Shown here piece by piece: positions 24,850-32,545 of a stretch of 35,191 nucleotides of DNA (the first letter of the stretch is position 1; every line of letters begins with the position of its first letter). The stretch lies in contig JADYZU010000045.1 of assembly GCA_020852925.1 (NCBI GenBank), positions 1 to 35,191 on the forward strand, in the 5' to 3' direction. A program made the position numbers and the translations under genes. The stretch comes from Rubellimicrobium sp. GTDB taxonomy: Bacteria > Pseudomonadota > Alphaproteobacteria > Rhodobacterales > Rhodobacteraceae. Below the pieces are notes generated by a model. The model made no database searches. It was not told the origin of the DNA and was given only the letters and a program-made list of their open reading frames with translations.

Positions 24850-25056
24850 TCACTCGACCTGAAGGTTGATCGCCGATTCACGGCCATCGCGGCCGGCCTG
24901 GATCTCGAACGTGACCTTCTGGTTGTCCTTGAGACCCTTGAGCCCCGACCGTTCCACGGCCGAGATATGGACGAACACGTCCTTGGCGCCGCCATCGGGA
25001 GCGATGAAGCCGTAGCCCTTGGTGGCGTTGAACCATTTCACGGTGCCAGTGGCCAT
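24850..25056 (-). CDS. cold-shock protein, CspA family
   Basis: This 68-residue protein is a single cold-shock domain that binds single-stranded RNA and DNA. It begins [23 protein letters not shown], which includes RNP1 (KGYGFI), followed by RNP2 (DVFVHISAV). Such proteins act as RNA chaperones in the cytosol, some induced by cold and others constitutive. The start has GGAG upstream. A strong promoter lies 116 bases upstream, giving a leader of about 108 bases, a length often seen for temperature-controlled csp messages. The lipoprotein gene follows after four bases and could be read from the same transcript. Confidence 0.96.
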   Translation of the reverse strand: MATGTVKWFNATKGYGFIAPDGGAKDVFVHISAVERSGLKGLKDNQKVTFEIQAGRDGRESAINLQVE

Positions 25057-25171
25057 CGTGAGCTTCTCCTGTCATTCTCCGCTCGCGGGATGCAGCGGAC
25101 CGGCTCGTCAGGTCTGATCGATGGACTGGAGCCGAAGCGCGACAGTGGTCGATAGATAACGTGGCGCGCGG

Positions 25172-25200
25172 ATAATGGCGGACAAGGGCCGGAAAATCAA
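25172..25200 (-). promoter_or_regulatory. promoter of the cold-shock gene
   Basis: On the minus strand TTGATT (25200-25195) and CATTAT (25177-25172) are separated by exactly 17 bases. The -35 element overlaps the stop codon of the upstream small gene (25197-25199). Transcription would start near 25165. Confidence 0.65.
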
Positions 25201-25415
25201 GCGCGAAGCGGGCCCCGGCCCGGTTGCGCCGCAGCTTCGGCCGGGCCCGGCGCGCCGCGCAGGAGGGTGGCGATCACCGCCAGAACCGCCGCGGCCGGCC
25301 CCGATGCGACCCACAGGAGAACCGCCGTCAGCGGCGAAAGCCCAAGGCCGATCACCCCGGCACAGGCAAGGATCAGACCGATTGCGCTGCCGATGATGAT
25401 GAATGGTCCGGCCAT
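25197..25415 (-). CDS. small two-helix membrane protein, unknown function
   Basis: I do not recognise this 72-residue protein. It starts MAGPFIIIGSAIGLILACAGVIG (first membrane helix, about 4-24), then has a second helix, LTAVLLWVASGPAAAVLAVIATLL (about 29-52), and ends in a Pro/Ala-rich tail of some 18 residues. The start codon is preceded closely by GGGGGAAG, a good ribosome binding site, and the hydrophobic pattern is regular, so I think it is real. Its end coincides with the -35 element of the cold-shock promoter. It is divergent from the thioredoxin gene. Its role is unknown. Confidence 0.55.
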   Translation of the reverse strand: MAGPFIIIGSAIGLILACAGVIGLGLSPLTAVLLWVASGPAAAVLAVIATLLRGAPGPAEAAAQPGRGPLRA

Positions 25416-25533
25416 GACTTCCCCCGGTCGTGATGCCCCATGGTCGCGCCGCGATTCGGGCGCAAATGTGGCAAGGGCGCGGCCATTCGCGGGAACTCCG
25501 GCCGAGGGACGCCTGAAACCCGGCGCGCGCCTC

Positions 25534-25562
25534 TTGCCGGGCCGGGTCGGCTTACATATCTT
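25534..25562 (+). promoter_or_regulatory. promoter of the thioredoxin gene
   Basis: TTGCCG (25534-25539) and TATCTT (25557-25562) are 17 bases apart and lie 27 bases before the GTG start at 25589. This gives a short leader containing GGAGG. Confidence 0.55.
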
Positions 25563-25588
25563 GGATCCGGAATGTGTTGGAGGGCGCC

Positions 25589-26002
25589 GTGAAACTCACC
25601 TGTCTGTCCTGCGGTCAGATCAACCGCCTGCCCGAGGACCGGCTGTCGGCCGGGCCGAAATGTGCGGTCTGCGGTGCGCAACTCCTGCCGTCGGCTCCGG
25701 TCGAGGTCGGGGCGGATGTCCTCGAGAAGGCTGCGCGCAACGACGGTTTGCCGCTGGTGGTGGATTTCTGGGCGCCCTGGTGCGGGCCCTGCCGGTCGAT
25801 GGCGCCGGAATTCGCCAAGGCGGCCAGTGCCCTGCACGGCAAGGCGCGGCTGGTGAAGCTCAACACCGAGGCAGAGCCGAACGGCGGCGCGCGCCATCAG
25901 ATCCGGTCGATTCCGACGATGGTGAAATTCGCCGGCGGGCGCGAGGTGAAGCGCCAGTCGGGCGCGGTTCCCGCTGCGGCAATCGTGTCCTGGGCCGGAT
26001 GA
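25589..26002 (+). CDS. trxC: thioredoxin, TrxC (thioredoxin-2) type
   Basis: This 137-residue thioredoxin has an N-terminal zinc-binding module with two CxxC pairs (Cys5/Cys8 in CLSC and Cys25/Cys28 in CAVC), then a thioredoxin fold with active site WCGPC (Cys65, Cys68) and the cis-Pro segment SIPTMVKF. This architecture is that of TrxC, a cytosolic disulfide reductase linked to oxidative-stress defence. The start is GTG at 25589, six bases after GGAGG. The in-frame ATG at 25574 lies ahead of that ribosome binding site and would add five residues, so it is unlikely. A residue stretch around NTEAEPNGGARHQIRS is typical. Confidence 0.93.
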   Translation: MKLTCLSCGQINRLPEDRLSAGPKCAVCGAQLLPSAPVEVGADVLEKAARNDGLPLVVDFWAPWCGPCRSMAPEFAKAASALHGKARLVKLNTEAEPNGGARHQIRSIPTMVKFAGGREVKRQSGAVPAAAIVSWAG

Positions 26003-26040
26003 CCTGAGGGCCGGCCCGGCGGCCTGCCCGCGTCAATCCG

Positions 26041-26199
26041 TCAGATCGAGGCCCAGTCGCTGATCCGCACGGTCGGCGCGCCGGGCTGGGGGCTGTTCGG
26101 GGCGGATTGCTGCTGCTGGCCCTGCACCGATCCCTGGGCGCCGGGTTGCGGCTGTGCCTGGGTCTGTGCCTGCACCTGAGGCTGGCTCTGGATCGACAT
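26041..26199 (-). CDS. possible small Gln/Pro-rich protein
   Basis: I do not recognise this 52-residue ORF. From Met at 26199 it consists of a low-complexity Gln/Pro/Ala part (about residues 4-43, with QxQ repeats and a QQQQ run), then ends in PTVRISDWASI, which looks less like random sequence. AGGAG lies about nine bases upstream of the ATG, and the ATG is the first codon after it. No signal peptide or membrane segment is seen. It lies 127 bases downstream of ettA on the same strand. It could be real or a chance frame; a conserved C-terminal ISDWASI in relatives would settle it. Confidence 0.4.
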   Translation of the reverse strand: MSIQSQPQVQAQTQAQPQPGAQGSVQGQQQQSAPNSPQPGAPTVRISDWASI

Positions 26200-26260
26200 T
26201 CTCGAACTCTCCTGGCGGAATCGCCAATGGAACCGATGGCGCAGCCGTCGCACGAATCAC

Positions 26261-26291
26261 CCCCTGCGACAAGCTGTCCTGTCGCGAGGGG
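26261..26291 (-). terminator. hairpin downstream of ettA
   Basis: CCCCTGCGACA (26261-26271) can pair with TGTCGCGAGGGG (26280-26291) in an 11-pair stem with one bulged G and an eight-base loop. It lies 36 bases after the ettA stop. No T tract follows, so it may be a weak terminator or a 3'-end stabiliser, or the leader of the small ORF beyond. Confidence 0.4.
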
Positions 26292-26326
26292 CGTGCGATC
26301 TCACTGCGCCGTGTGGGTCTTCTGCC

Positions 26327-27985
26327 TCAGCGCGCGAACTTCTTGAACCGCGGGCGCCTGGGCTGCATCGCGGCGGCGCCGAGGCGCCGCTCCTTGTCGG
26401 CCTCGTAATCCTCGAAGTTGCCCTGGAACCATTCGACATGCGCCTCGCCCTCGAAGGCGAGGATATGGGTGCAGATGCGGTCGAGAAAGAAACGGTCGTG
26501 GCTGATGACGATGGCGCAGCCTGCGAAATCGGTCAGCGCATCCTCGAGCGCGCGCAGGGTTTCCACGTCGAGGTCGTTGGTCGGTTCGTCAAGCAGAAGG
26601 ACATTGCCGCCGGATTTCAACAGTTTGGCCATGTGCACGCGGTTGCGTTCCCCGCCCGAGAGCAGGCCGACCTTCTTTTGCTGGTCGGTGCCCTTGAAGT
26701 TGAACGCGCCGCAATAGGCGCGGCTGTTCACCGTGGCATCGCCCAGTTCGATCAGTTCGGCCCCGCCCGAGATTTCCTCCCACACGGTCTTGGCGGGGTC
26801 GAGGGCATCGCGGCTCTGGTCGACATAGGCCATCTTCACCGTGTCGCCGACGACAATGGTGCCATTGTCCGGCGTCTCCTGCCCGGTGATCATCCGGAAC
26901 AGCGTGGTCTTGCCGGCGCCGTTCGGGCCGATCACCCCCACGATCGCGCCGGGCGGGATCGAGAAGGAAAGATCCTCGATGAGAATCCGGTCGCCCATGG
27001 TCTTGCCCAGACCTTCGACGTCGATGACGCGGCTGCCCAGGCGCGGCCCCGAGGGGATGACGATCTGCGCGGTGGTGATCCGTTCGCGCAGCGACTGGTC
27101 GGCCATCTCGTTGTACTTGTTGATCCGGGCCTTCTGCTTGGCCTGACGCGCGCGCGCGCCCTGGCGGATCCACTCGAGTTCCTTCTCGAGCACCTTCTGC
27201 CGCGCCTTGTCCTCGCGCGCCTCCTGTTCGAGGCGCTTGGCCTTCTGCTCGATCCAGGCGGAATAGTTGCCCTCGTAGGGGATGCCGCGGCCGCGGTCGA
27301 GTTCGAGGATCCAGCCGGTGATCGAATCGAGGAAATAGCGGTCGTGGGTGACGATCAGGATCGTGCCCTTGTATTCGATCAGATGATTCTGAAGCCAGGC
27401 GATGGTCTCGGCATCGAGGTGGTTGGTCGGCTCGTCGAGAAGCAGCATCTCGGGCGCCTCGAGCAGAAGCTTGCACAGCGCGACGCGCCGCCGCTCGCCC
27501 CCTGAAAGCGAGGCGACGGGGGCATCGTCGGGTGGGCAGCGCAGCGCCTCCATCGAGACATCGACCTGCGAATCGAGATCCCAGAGGTTCTGGCTGTCGA
27601 TCTCGTCCTGAAGGCGGGCCATCTCGTCGGCGGTCTCGTCGGAATAGTTCATGGCGAGATCGTTGTAGCGGTCGAGAATCGCCTTCTTGGCGGCCACGCC
27701 GTCCATGACATTCTCGCGCACGGTCCGCGTCTCGTCGAGTTTCGGCTCTTGCGGAAGATAGCCGACGCGCACACCTTCGGCTGCCCAGGCCTCGCCCTGA
27801 AAGTCCTTGTCGAGCCCGGCCATGATCCGCAGCAGCGTGGATTTCCCGGCGCCGTTCACGCCGACCACGCCGATCTTCACCCCGGGAAGAAAGTTCAGGC
27901 GGATGTTCTCGAACACCTTCTTGCCCGAACCGGCATAGGCCTTGGACACGTTGTCCATGTGATAGACATACTGATAGCTGGCCAT
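26327..27985 (-). CDS. ettA: energy-dependent translational throttle protein EttA
   Basis: EttA is an ABC-F protein that binds the ribosomal E site and gates the first peptide bonds according to the ATP/ADP ratio. The 552 residues hold two ABC domains: Walker A GVNGAGKST (about 43-51) with signature LSGGERRRVALCKLL, and Walker A GPNGAGKTT (about 352-360) with LSGGERNRVHMAKLL. Both Walker B motifs read LLLDEPTN. The charged inter-domain linker EQKAKRLEQEAREDKARQ is of the EttA type. The N-terminal ABC domain also contains the arm insertion (ILDRYNDLAMNYSDETADEMARLQ). There are no membrane segments. The first ATG has AGGAGA upstream. It is probably a single-gene unit. Confidence 0.96.
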   Translation of the reverse strand: MASYQYVYHMDNVSKAYAGSGKKVFENIRLNFLPGVKIGVVGVNGAGKSTLLRIMAGLDKDFQGEAWAAEGVRVGYLPQEPKLDETRTVRENVMDGVAAKKAILDRYNDLAMNYSDETADEMARLQDEIDSQNLWDLDSQVDVSMEALRCPPDDAPVASLSGGERRRVALCKLLLEAPEMLLLDEPTNHLDAETIAWLQNHLIEYKGTILIVTHDRYFLDSITGWILELDRGRGIPYEGNYSAWIEQKAKRLEQEAREDKARQKVLEKELEWIRQGARARQAKQKARINKYNEMADQSLRERITTAQIVIPSGPRLGSRVIDVEGLGKTMGDRILIEDLSFSIPPGAIVGVIGPNGAGKTTLFRMITGQETPDNGTIVVGDTVKMAYVDQSRDALDPAKTVWEEISGGAELIELGDATVNSRAYCGAFNFKGTDQQKKVGLLSGGERNRVHMAKLLKSGGNVLLLDEPTNDLDVETLRALEDALTDFAGCAIVISHDRFFLDRICTHILAFEGEAHVEWFQGNFEDYEADKERRLGAAAMQPRRPRFKKFAR

Positions 27986-28121
27986 CTGCGCGTTCTCCTG
28001 TTCGGGGGCTCGCCCCGGTCGGGGTTGGCGGCTCTCTTACAGGCAGGCGCATCCGGGGGCAATCCGCGCGCGGGGCCGGTCCTCTGCCCGGTGGCCCGGG
28101 GGGCGGCAACCCGGCGGGGTG

Positions 28122-30005
28122 TCATACCGCGCTCAGCCGCCGGCGCGATCGCGGCAGGGCGATCGTGCCGTTGTGCCCGGTGACAAATGCCATGGCGTTG
28201 TCACCCGAGACCGGCGGCGAGAGCCAGTATCCCTGGATCAGCGGACAACCCATCTGACGCAGGCGCTGTGCGGTTGTGGCATCCTCGACCCCTTCGGCGA
28301 TCATGCGCAGCCCGAGGTCGCGGCACAGTTCGATGATCGTTGCGACGATCTTGGCCGAGGTTTCGTTGGTGAGCATCCGCTTGACCAGAAGCTGGTCGAG
28401 CTTGATCCCCGTGATCGCCAGTTCGGCCAGATGGGCGAGCCCGGCATAGCCCATGCCGAAATCGTCGAGATAGACGTGAAAACCCGCGTCGCGCAGGTCG
28501 CGGATGATGCGGGCGGGGGAATCGCGTTCGTCCTGATCGGTGAAGACCGTGGTCTCGAGCACCTCGATGGCGATCTGGCTGCGGTCCATGCCCGCGGCTT
28601 CGGCGCCAAAGACCAGGCGGTTGATGAAACTGGGATGCCGCAGGAGATCGGACGAGGCGTTGAACGACAGCACGGTCTGGCCATAACCCGCCGCGCCCAG
28701 CCGGCGCTTCATCGACAGCGCCGCCTCCATCGACAGCAGGTCGAGGGTCGCGAGCAGGCCGAGATCCTCGGCCATCGGCAGGAAATCGGCGGGGCTGATG
28801 ATGCCCTCGGTCTCGTGGTGCCAGCGCACCAGCGTCTCGAATCCGGCGATGCGCCCGGTCGAGAGTTCGACAACCGGCTGGAAGACGTGATCGAGGCCCC
28901 CGGTCTCGACCGCGTCGCGCAGGTCGGTGGCGCGGCGCTGCATCCGGATGTGGCGCTGGTGCAACCCTTCGTCATAGACGGTGACGCGGCTGCGGCCGGC
29001 GTGCTTGGCCTCGTAGAGGGCGAAGTCCGATTGCAGGAGCAGCGCCTGCGGATCGGTTTCGCCGAGGGTGGAGAGGGCACAGCCAAAGCTGGCGCGGGTA
29101 TAGAGGTTCATGTCGTTGAACCTGAACGGTCGGGCGATCGCGGCGGCAAGCCCGCGCGCCAGCCGTTCCAGCGTGGCGAGATCCGGCACGCCGGGGCAGA
29201 CCACCACGAATTCATCGCCCCCCACCCGCGCGACCATGTCGCTGCGGCGCACCGCCCCCTTCAGTTCGCGCGCGGCATGGATCAGCGCCGCATCGCCGGC
29301 GGAATGGCCATGGGTATCGTTGATGTCCTTGAACCGGTCGAGGTCGATATGCAGAAGTGCGACCCGCTGCCCGGTCCTGGTCCCGCCCTCGAGCACCTCG
29401 CGCGTGAAGCGCAGGAATTCGGTCCGGTTGGCCGCGCCGGTCAGGCCGTCGTGCCGCGCCTCGTGTTCGAGCCGGTCGCGGATGCGGCGCACGTCCTCTT
29501 CCTGTTCGACGGCGCGGGTGACATCGCGGCAGACCAGAACGACATGCGATTCGCCCTTCTCGTCGCTCTGGAAGCCGAAGTTGATCTGGTTCCAGAACTG
29601 AGTCCCGTCGCCGCGGGTGTTGCGGAAGATGTGGAGTGCCTCGCGCCCGCTTTCGGCGGCGGCGCGCAGGGTGGCGATCACATCCTCCTTGCGGGGCGCC
29701 TCACCGGGGGGAAAGGCAAAGTCGAGCGGCGTGTGTCCGATCACCTTTTCGGCCGGCTGCCCCATCATGCGCAGATAGGCGGGATTTGCCCACAGGATCG
29801 TGAGGTTGGTGTCATGGATCACCAGCCCGTCGCGGGCATTTTCGGCCGACATGCGATAGTAGGTGGCGCGGCGGCGTTCTGCGGCCAGCGCGCCGCGGAT
29901 CCGCGCCTCGAGCCGGCGGATGCGGACAACGGCAAGGACCGCCCCGGCCACGAGAACCGCGACCACGGCCAGAACCGCAAGCAAGGGGTAGGGACCAGCA
30001 GGCAA
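28122..30005 (-). CDS. PAS-GGDEF-EAL cyclic-di-GMP protein
   Basis: This 627-residue protein should make and/or break cyclic di-GMP. It has one N-terminal membrane helix (about 8-28), a PAS domain (about 48-165; DGLVIHDTNLTILWANPAYLRMMG), a GGDEF domain (about 180-345) and an EAL domain (about 360-610). The cyclase motif GGDEF (262-266) is intact and is preceded by the inhibitory-site RxxD (Arg253 to Asp256) at the canonical five-residue spacing. The EAL signature is ETL (390-392), a common active variant. The other catalytic residues look present: FNASS, IEVLETTVF, DDFGMGYAGL, IKLDQ, EGVED and QGYWLSPP. The start is TTG at 30005 with GGAGG five bases upstream. Which activity dominates cannot be told. 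Confidence 0.93.
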   Translation of the reverse strand: MPAGPYPLLAVLAVVAVLVAGAVLAVVRIRRLEARIRGALAAERRRATYYRMSAENARDGLVIHDTNLTILWANPAYLRMMGQPAEKVIGHTPLDFAFPPGEAPRKEDVIATLRAAAESGREALHIFRNTRGDGTQFWNQINFGFQSDEKGESHVVLVCRDVTRAVEQEEDVRRIRDRLEHEARHDGLTGAANRTEFLRFTREVLEGGTRTGQRVALLHIDLDRFKDINDTHGHSAGDAALIHAARELKGAVRRSDMVARVGGDEFVVVCPGVPDLATLERLARGLAAAIARPFRFNDMNLYTRASFGCALSTLGETDPQALLLQSDFALYEAKHAGRSRVTVYDEGLHQRHIRMQRRATDLRDAVETGGLDHVFQPVVELSTGRIAGFETLVRWHHETEGIISPADFLPMAEDLGLLATLDLLSMEAALSMKRRLGAAGYGQTVLSFNASSDLLRHPSFINRLVFGAEAAGMDRSQIAIEVLETTVFTDQDERDSPARIIRDLRDAGFHVYLDDFGMGYAGLAHLAELAITGIKLDQLLVKRMLTNETSAKIVATIIELCRDLGLRMIAEGVEDATTAQRLRQMGCPLIQGYWLSPPVSGDNAMAFVTGHNGTIALPRSRRRLSAV

Positions 30006-30080
30006 GCGAACCTCCGCAGCGCGACGGTGCCACCTTCGCAGGTCCGCTTTCCCGATGTGTTAACGCCGCAGCCTGATCCG

Positions 30081-30115
30081 CAAAAAGAAAAGGCCCGGAA
30101 CCGTGGTTCCGGGCC
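30081..30115 (-). terminator. Rho-independent terminator of rpmB
   Basis: On the minus strand a perfect 11-pair stem GGCCCGGAACC/GGTTCCGGGCC is followed directly by TTTTCTTTTTG. It starts 22 bases after the rpmB stop. This is the clearest intrinsic terminator in the window. Confidence 0.92.
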
Positions 30116-30137
30116 CCTGTCCAGACTGTCCGCCGGG

Positions 30138-30425
30138 TCAGGCCGCGTTGCGGGCCTTGGCGATGTCCTTCTTGATCTGGAGCGCGCCGGAGGAGAGATC
30201 GGCATCGTCGGCCTTGGCGAGGAAGGCGTCGAGCCCGCCGCGGTGATCCACCGCGCGAATCGCCGCGGTCGAGATGCGCAGGCTGAACGACCGGCCCAGC
30301 GTATCCGAGATGAGGGTCACCGGTTGCAGGTTCGGCAGGAACCGGCGGCGGGTCTTGTTGTTGGCATGCGACACGTTGTTGCCCGACATCGGGCCCTTGC
30401 CGGTCAACTCGCAGCGGCGGGACAT
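30138..30425 (-). CDS. rpmB: 50S ribosomal protein L28
   Basis: L28 is a small basic protein of the large ribosomal subunit. The 95 residues begin [29 protein letters not shown], with the family's CELTGK and [19 protein letters not shown] signatures, then [22 protein letters not shown]. It is longer at the C-terminus than E. coli L28 (ending DIAKARNAA), as is usual in Alphaproteobacteria. Only one Cys is present, so it is not the four-Cys zinc form. It is monocistronic: it has its own promoter (30520-30548) and a strong terminator 22 bases after its stop. Confidence 0.96.
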   Translation of the reverse strand: MSRRCELTGKGPMSGNNVSHANNKTRRRFLPNLQPVTLISDTLGRSFSLRISTAAIRAVDHRGGLDAFLAKADDADLSSGALQIKKDIAKARNAA

Positions 30426-30502
30426 GGCGTTCGTCCTTCGGTTTGGCCGGCCGGCGCCAATGCGCCCTCCGGTGACGGGTGACAGGGCCCGTCAGGCGGA
30501 CC

Positions 30503-30517
30503 CGCAATTCGATTGCG
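30503..30517. promoter_or_regulatory. inverted repeat at the rpmB transcript start
   Basis: CGCAAT (30503-30508) and ATTGCG (30512-30517) are a perfect inverted repeat with a three-base centre, beginning two bases downstream of the rpmB -10 element, where transcription should start. It may be an operator or a 5'-end stem in the mRNA. Confidence 0.4.
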
Positions 30518-30519
30518 CG

Positions 30520-30548
30520 CAGATACGGGGATTCCCCCGGGAGGTCAA
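30520..30548 (-). promoter_or_regulatory. promoter of rpmB
   Basis: On the minus strand TTGACC (30548-30543) and TATCTG (30525-30520) are separated by exactly 17 bases. The -35 element overlaps the stop codon of the upstream hydrolase-like gene, so rpmB is expressed on its own. The leader would be about 85 bases. Confidence 0.7.
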
Positions 30549-31477
30549 CCCGCTTCGCCGTCGCCGGCAGAGGGCGGGCGTGTGCGCAACGCCGCGCGGC
30601 GCAGGGCATTGCGGCGGGTGTTTTCCTCTTGCTCTGCGCGCATGGCGGCACGCGCGGCCTCGGCCTTTTCGCGGCAGATCCGCTCTTGTTCGAGGGCTGC
30701 GCGCGCGAGGGCGGGGTGGTGCGCCTCGGCGCTGCGCGCGAGATTGGCCCAGTAGATGGCCGAATCGCGCCGGGCACTGCGATGGGCAGCGCGGATCGCG
30801 GCGCCGGTCTGGACATGGGCGGCGGCCTCGCGGTGGAGCAGCCAGATCCGCCGGGCCTCGCCGACCACGCGCGAGGCGGGGTGACCGGCAAAGGGCAGGG
30901 GCAGGATGCGCACCCGCGGAAAGGCCCCGGTGATGAGGCGGGCATGGTGGATGTCGTGGCGGATGAACGGATCGACAAGGATCACCCCGCGCAGGTCGTC
31001 CTTGCCGCGGACGGTCAGATCGCCAAGCGCCGGATCGAAACGCAGGGCCTCTTCGGCATAGCGCCGGTCGCCGGGCACGACGCCCGGCGCGATCGACGCC
31101 TGCGGCGAGACCGCGACCACGCCCCGCAGGTTCAGCGCGCGGGCGAACCGGAAGGCGCCGTAGCCCCCCATGGAAAACCCCAGCGCCTGCACCCGCCGGA
31201 ACCCCGCCGCAACCCGAGCGATCGCCTGCTCGAGCGCTTCGGTATCGGCATTGATGAACCAGTCGTTCTCGCGGCAGGTGATGGACAACTGGGAATGGCC
31301 CTGCCGGGCGAAGGCGGACGAGAAATTGGCCTCGGAAAAGCCCTTGCGCCCGATGCGGCGGAAATCGAAGGTCACCACGAGAAGATCGCGCGCGCCGGTC
31401 GCGCCCCCGACACTCAGCGCGGCGCGCAGGTGGTCGCCCTCGAAGACCGGCGTATAGGCGGGGCCGGCGGCGTTCAT
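30545..31477 (-). CDS. alpha/beta-hydrolase-like protein, unknown substrate
   Basis: This 310-residue protein has a nucleophile-elbow motif GFSMGGYGAFRFA around Ser102 and the strand order of an alpha/beta hydrolase (LLVVTFDF near the N-terminus, VVAVSPQASI after the elbow, then ILVDPF and RILPLPFAGHPASRVVG, which could supply the acid and His). The last 90 residues (about 220-310) are charged and Ala/Arg-rich with a probable long helix (EQERICREKAEAARAAMRAE). No signal peptide is seen. Its ATG overlaps the meaB stop by four bases (ATGA), so the two are coupled. I do not know its substrate. It is perhaps a cytosolic esterase-like protein linked to MeaB. Confidence 0.72.
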   Translation of the reverse strand: MNAAGPAYTPVFEGDHLRAALSVGGATGARDLLVVTFDFRRIGRKGFSEANFSSAFARQGHSQLSITCRENDWFINADTEALEQAIARVAAGFRRVQALGFSMGGYGAFRFARALNLRGVVAVSPQASIAPGVVPGDRRYAEEALRFDPALGDLTVRGKDDLRGVILVDPFIRHDIHHARLITGAFPRVRILPLPFAGHPASRVVGEARRIWLLHREAAAHVQTGAAIRAAHRSARRDSAIYWANLARSAEAHHPALARAALEQERICREKAEAARAAMRAEQEENTRRNALRRAALRTRPPSAGDGEAG

Positions 31478-32466
31478 GCCCCGCCTTCCGGCCCGAGCAC
31501 CCGCGCTGCCGCCGCCGCCGGATCGAGGCGGCCCAGGGCGACCTCTCCCTCGAGTGCGGCGATGCGCCGGGCCACGTCCGGGTCGCGCGACAGCCGGTCC
31601 ATGAGTGCGGCCATCACCTCGGTGCGAAAGGCGGCACGGGCCTGTTCGGCGCGGGTGCGCGCCCACACGCCCGTCTCCTTGCGCCAGTCGGCGATCCGGG
31701 TGACGGCTTGCCAGGCGGCCTCGATCCCCTCGCCGGTCAGGGCCGAGACCGTGAGCGCGCGCGGGAAACCTTCGGGATCCTGCGGTCGCGGCCGCATCAG
31801 GCGCAGCGCGGCCCCGTAATCGGCGCGGGTGAGCGCAGCCTGCGACCTGAGCGCGCCATCGGCCTTGTTGACCAGGACGAGATCGGCCCGTTCCATGATC
31901 CCGCGCTTGACCCCCTGCAATTCGTCCCCGCCCGCCGGTGCGATCACAAGGACGAAGACATCGGTCATGTCGGCAACCGCGGTCTCGGACTGACCCACGC
32001 CGACCGTCTCGATCACCACCACGTCAAAGCCCGCGCCCTCGCACATGGCCACCGCGTCGCGCGTGCGGGCGGCAACGCCGCCAAGGCGGGCGCTGCTGGG
32101 CGAGGGGCGGATGAAGGCGCGCGGGTCGCGGCTCAGGCGCTCCATCCGGGTCTTGTCGCCCAGCACCGAGCCGCCCGACCGTTCCGAGGACGGATCGACC
32201 GCCAGCACCGCCACCCGCAGGCCCTGCCCGACAAGGTGCAGGCCAAGCGCCTCGATCAGCGTGGACTTGCCGGCGCCGGGCGTGCCCGACAGGCCAAGGC
32301 GCAGCGCCTGCCGCCCGGCCGAGGGCAGTTCCCGTGCCAGATGCGTGAGGATCGCGGCGGTCCGGGCGCGGTGATCGGCGCGGCTGCTTTCGGCCAGCGT
32401 GATCGCACGGGCCAGCGCGCGTCGGTCGCCCGCGGCGACGGCTTGGGCTAGGGCGGCGGTGTCCAT
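31474..32466 (-). CDS. meaB: MeaB/ArgK-type GTPase (methylmalonyl-CoA mutase chaperone)
   Basis: MeaB is a G3E-family GTPase that guards and reactivates adenosylcobalamin-dependent methylmalonyl-CoA mutase. The 330 residues show Walker A GTPGAGKST (about 60-68), VDPSSERSGGSVLGDKTRM with the switch region, the conserved FIRPSPSSARLGGVA (relatives have PSPS or RPSP), the ETVGVGQSE motif, and the guanine-specifying NKADG. The C-terminal helices follow (RTEVMAALMDRL). Older annotations call this family ArgK, an Arg/Orn transport kinase. The mutase genes are not in the window. It is coupled to the hydrolase-like gene downstream by ATGA. The start at 32466 is the first Met and gives the usual length. 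Confidence 0.92.
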   Translation of the reverse strand: MDTAALAQAVAAGDRRALARAITLAESSRADHRARTAAILTHLARELPSAGRQALRLGLSGTPGAGKSTLIEALGLHLVGQGLRVAVLAVDPSSERSGGSVLGDKTRMERLSRDPRAFIRPSPSSARLGGVAARTRDAVAMCEGAGFDVVVIETVGVGQSETAVADMTDVFVLVIAPAGGDELQGVKRGIMERADLVLVNKADGALRSQAALTRADYGAALRLMRPRPQDPEGFPRALTVSALTGEGIEAAWQAVTRIADWRKETGVWARTRAEQARAAFRTEVMAALMDRLSRDPDVARRIAALEGEVALGRLDPAAAAARVLGPEGGA

Positions 32467-32545
32467 GCCCTGTCATGGCCGGGCGCGACAATCCTGTCCA
32501 GAGCGGCGGTTTGCTCTTTGTGCGCGCAGGTGATAAGCAGGGCCC

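Noticed and set aside
28119..30482. A 787-codon open frame on the plus strand
   Set aside because: It lies antisense to the PAS-GGDEF-EAL gene and rpmB, which have clear domains; long antisense frames arise from high GC at third codon positions, and its translation is His/Gln/Arg-rich without any family motif.
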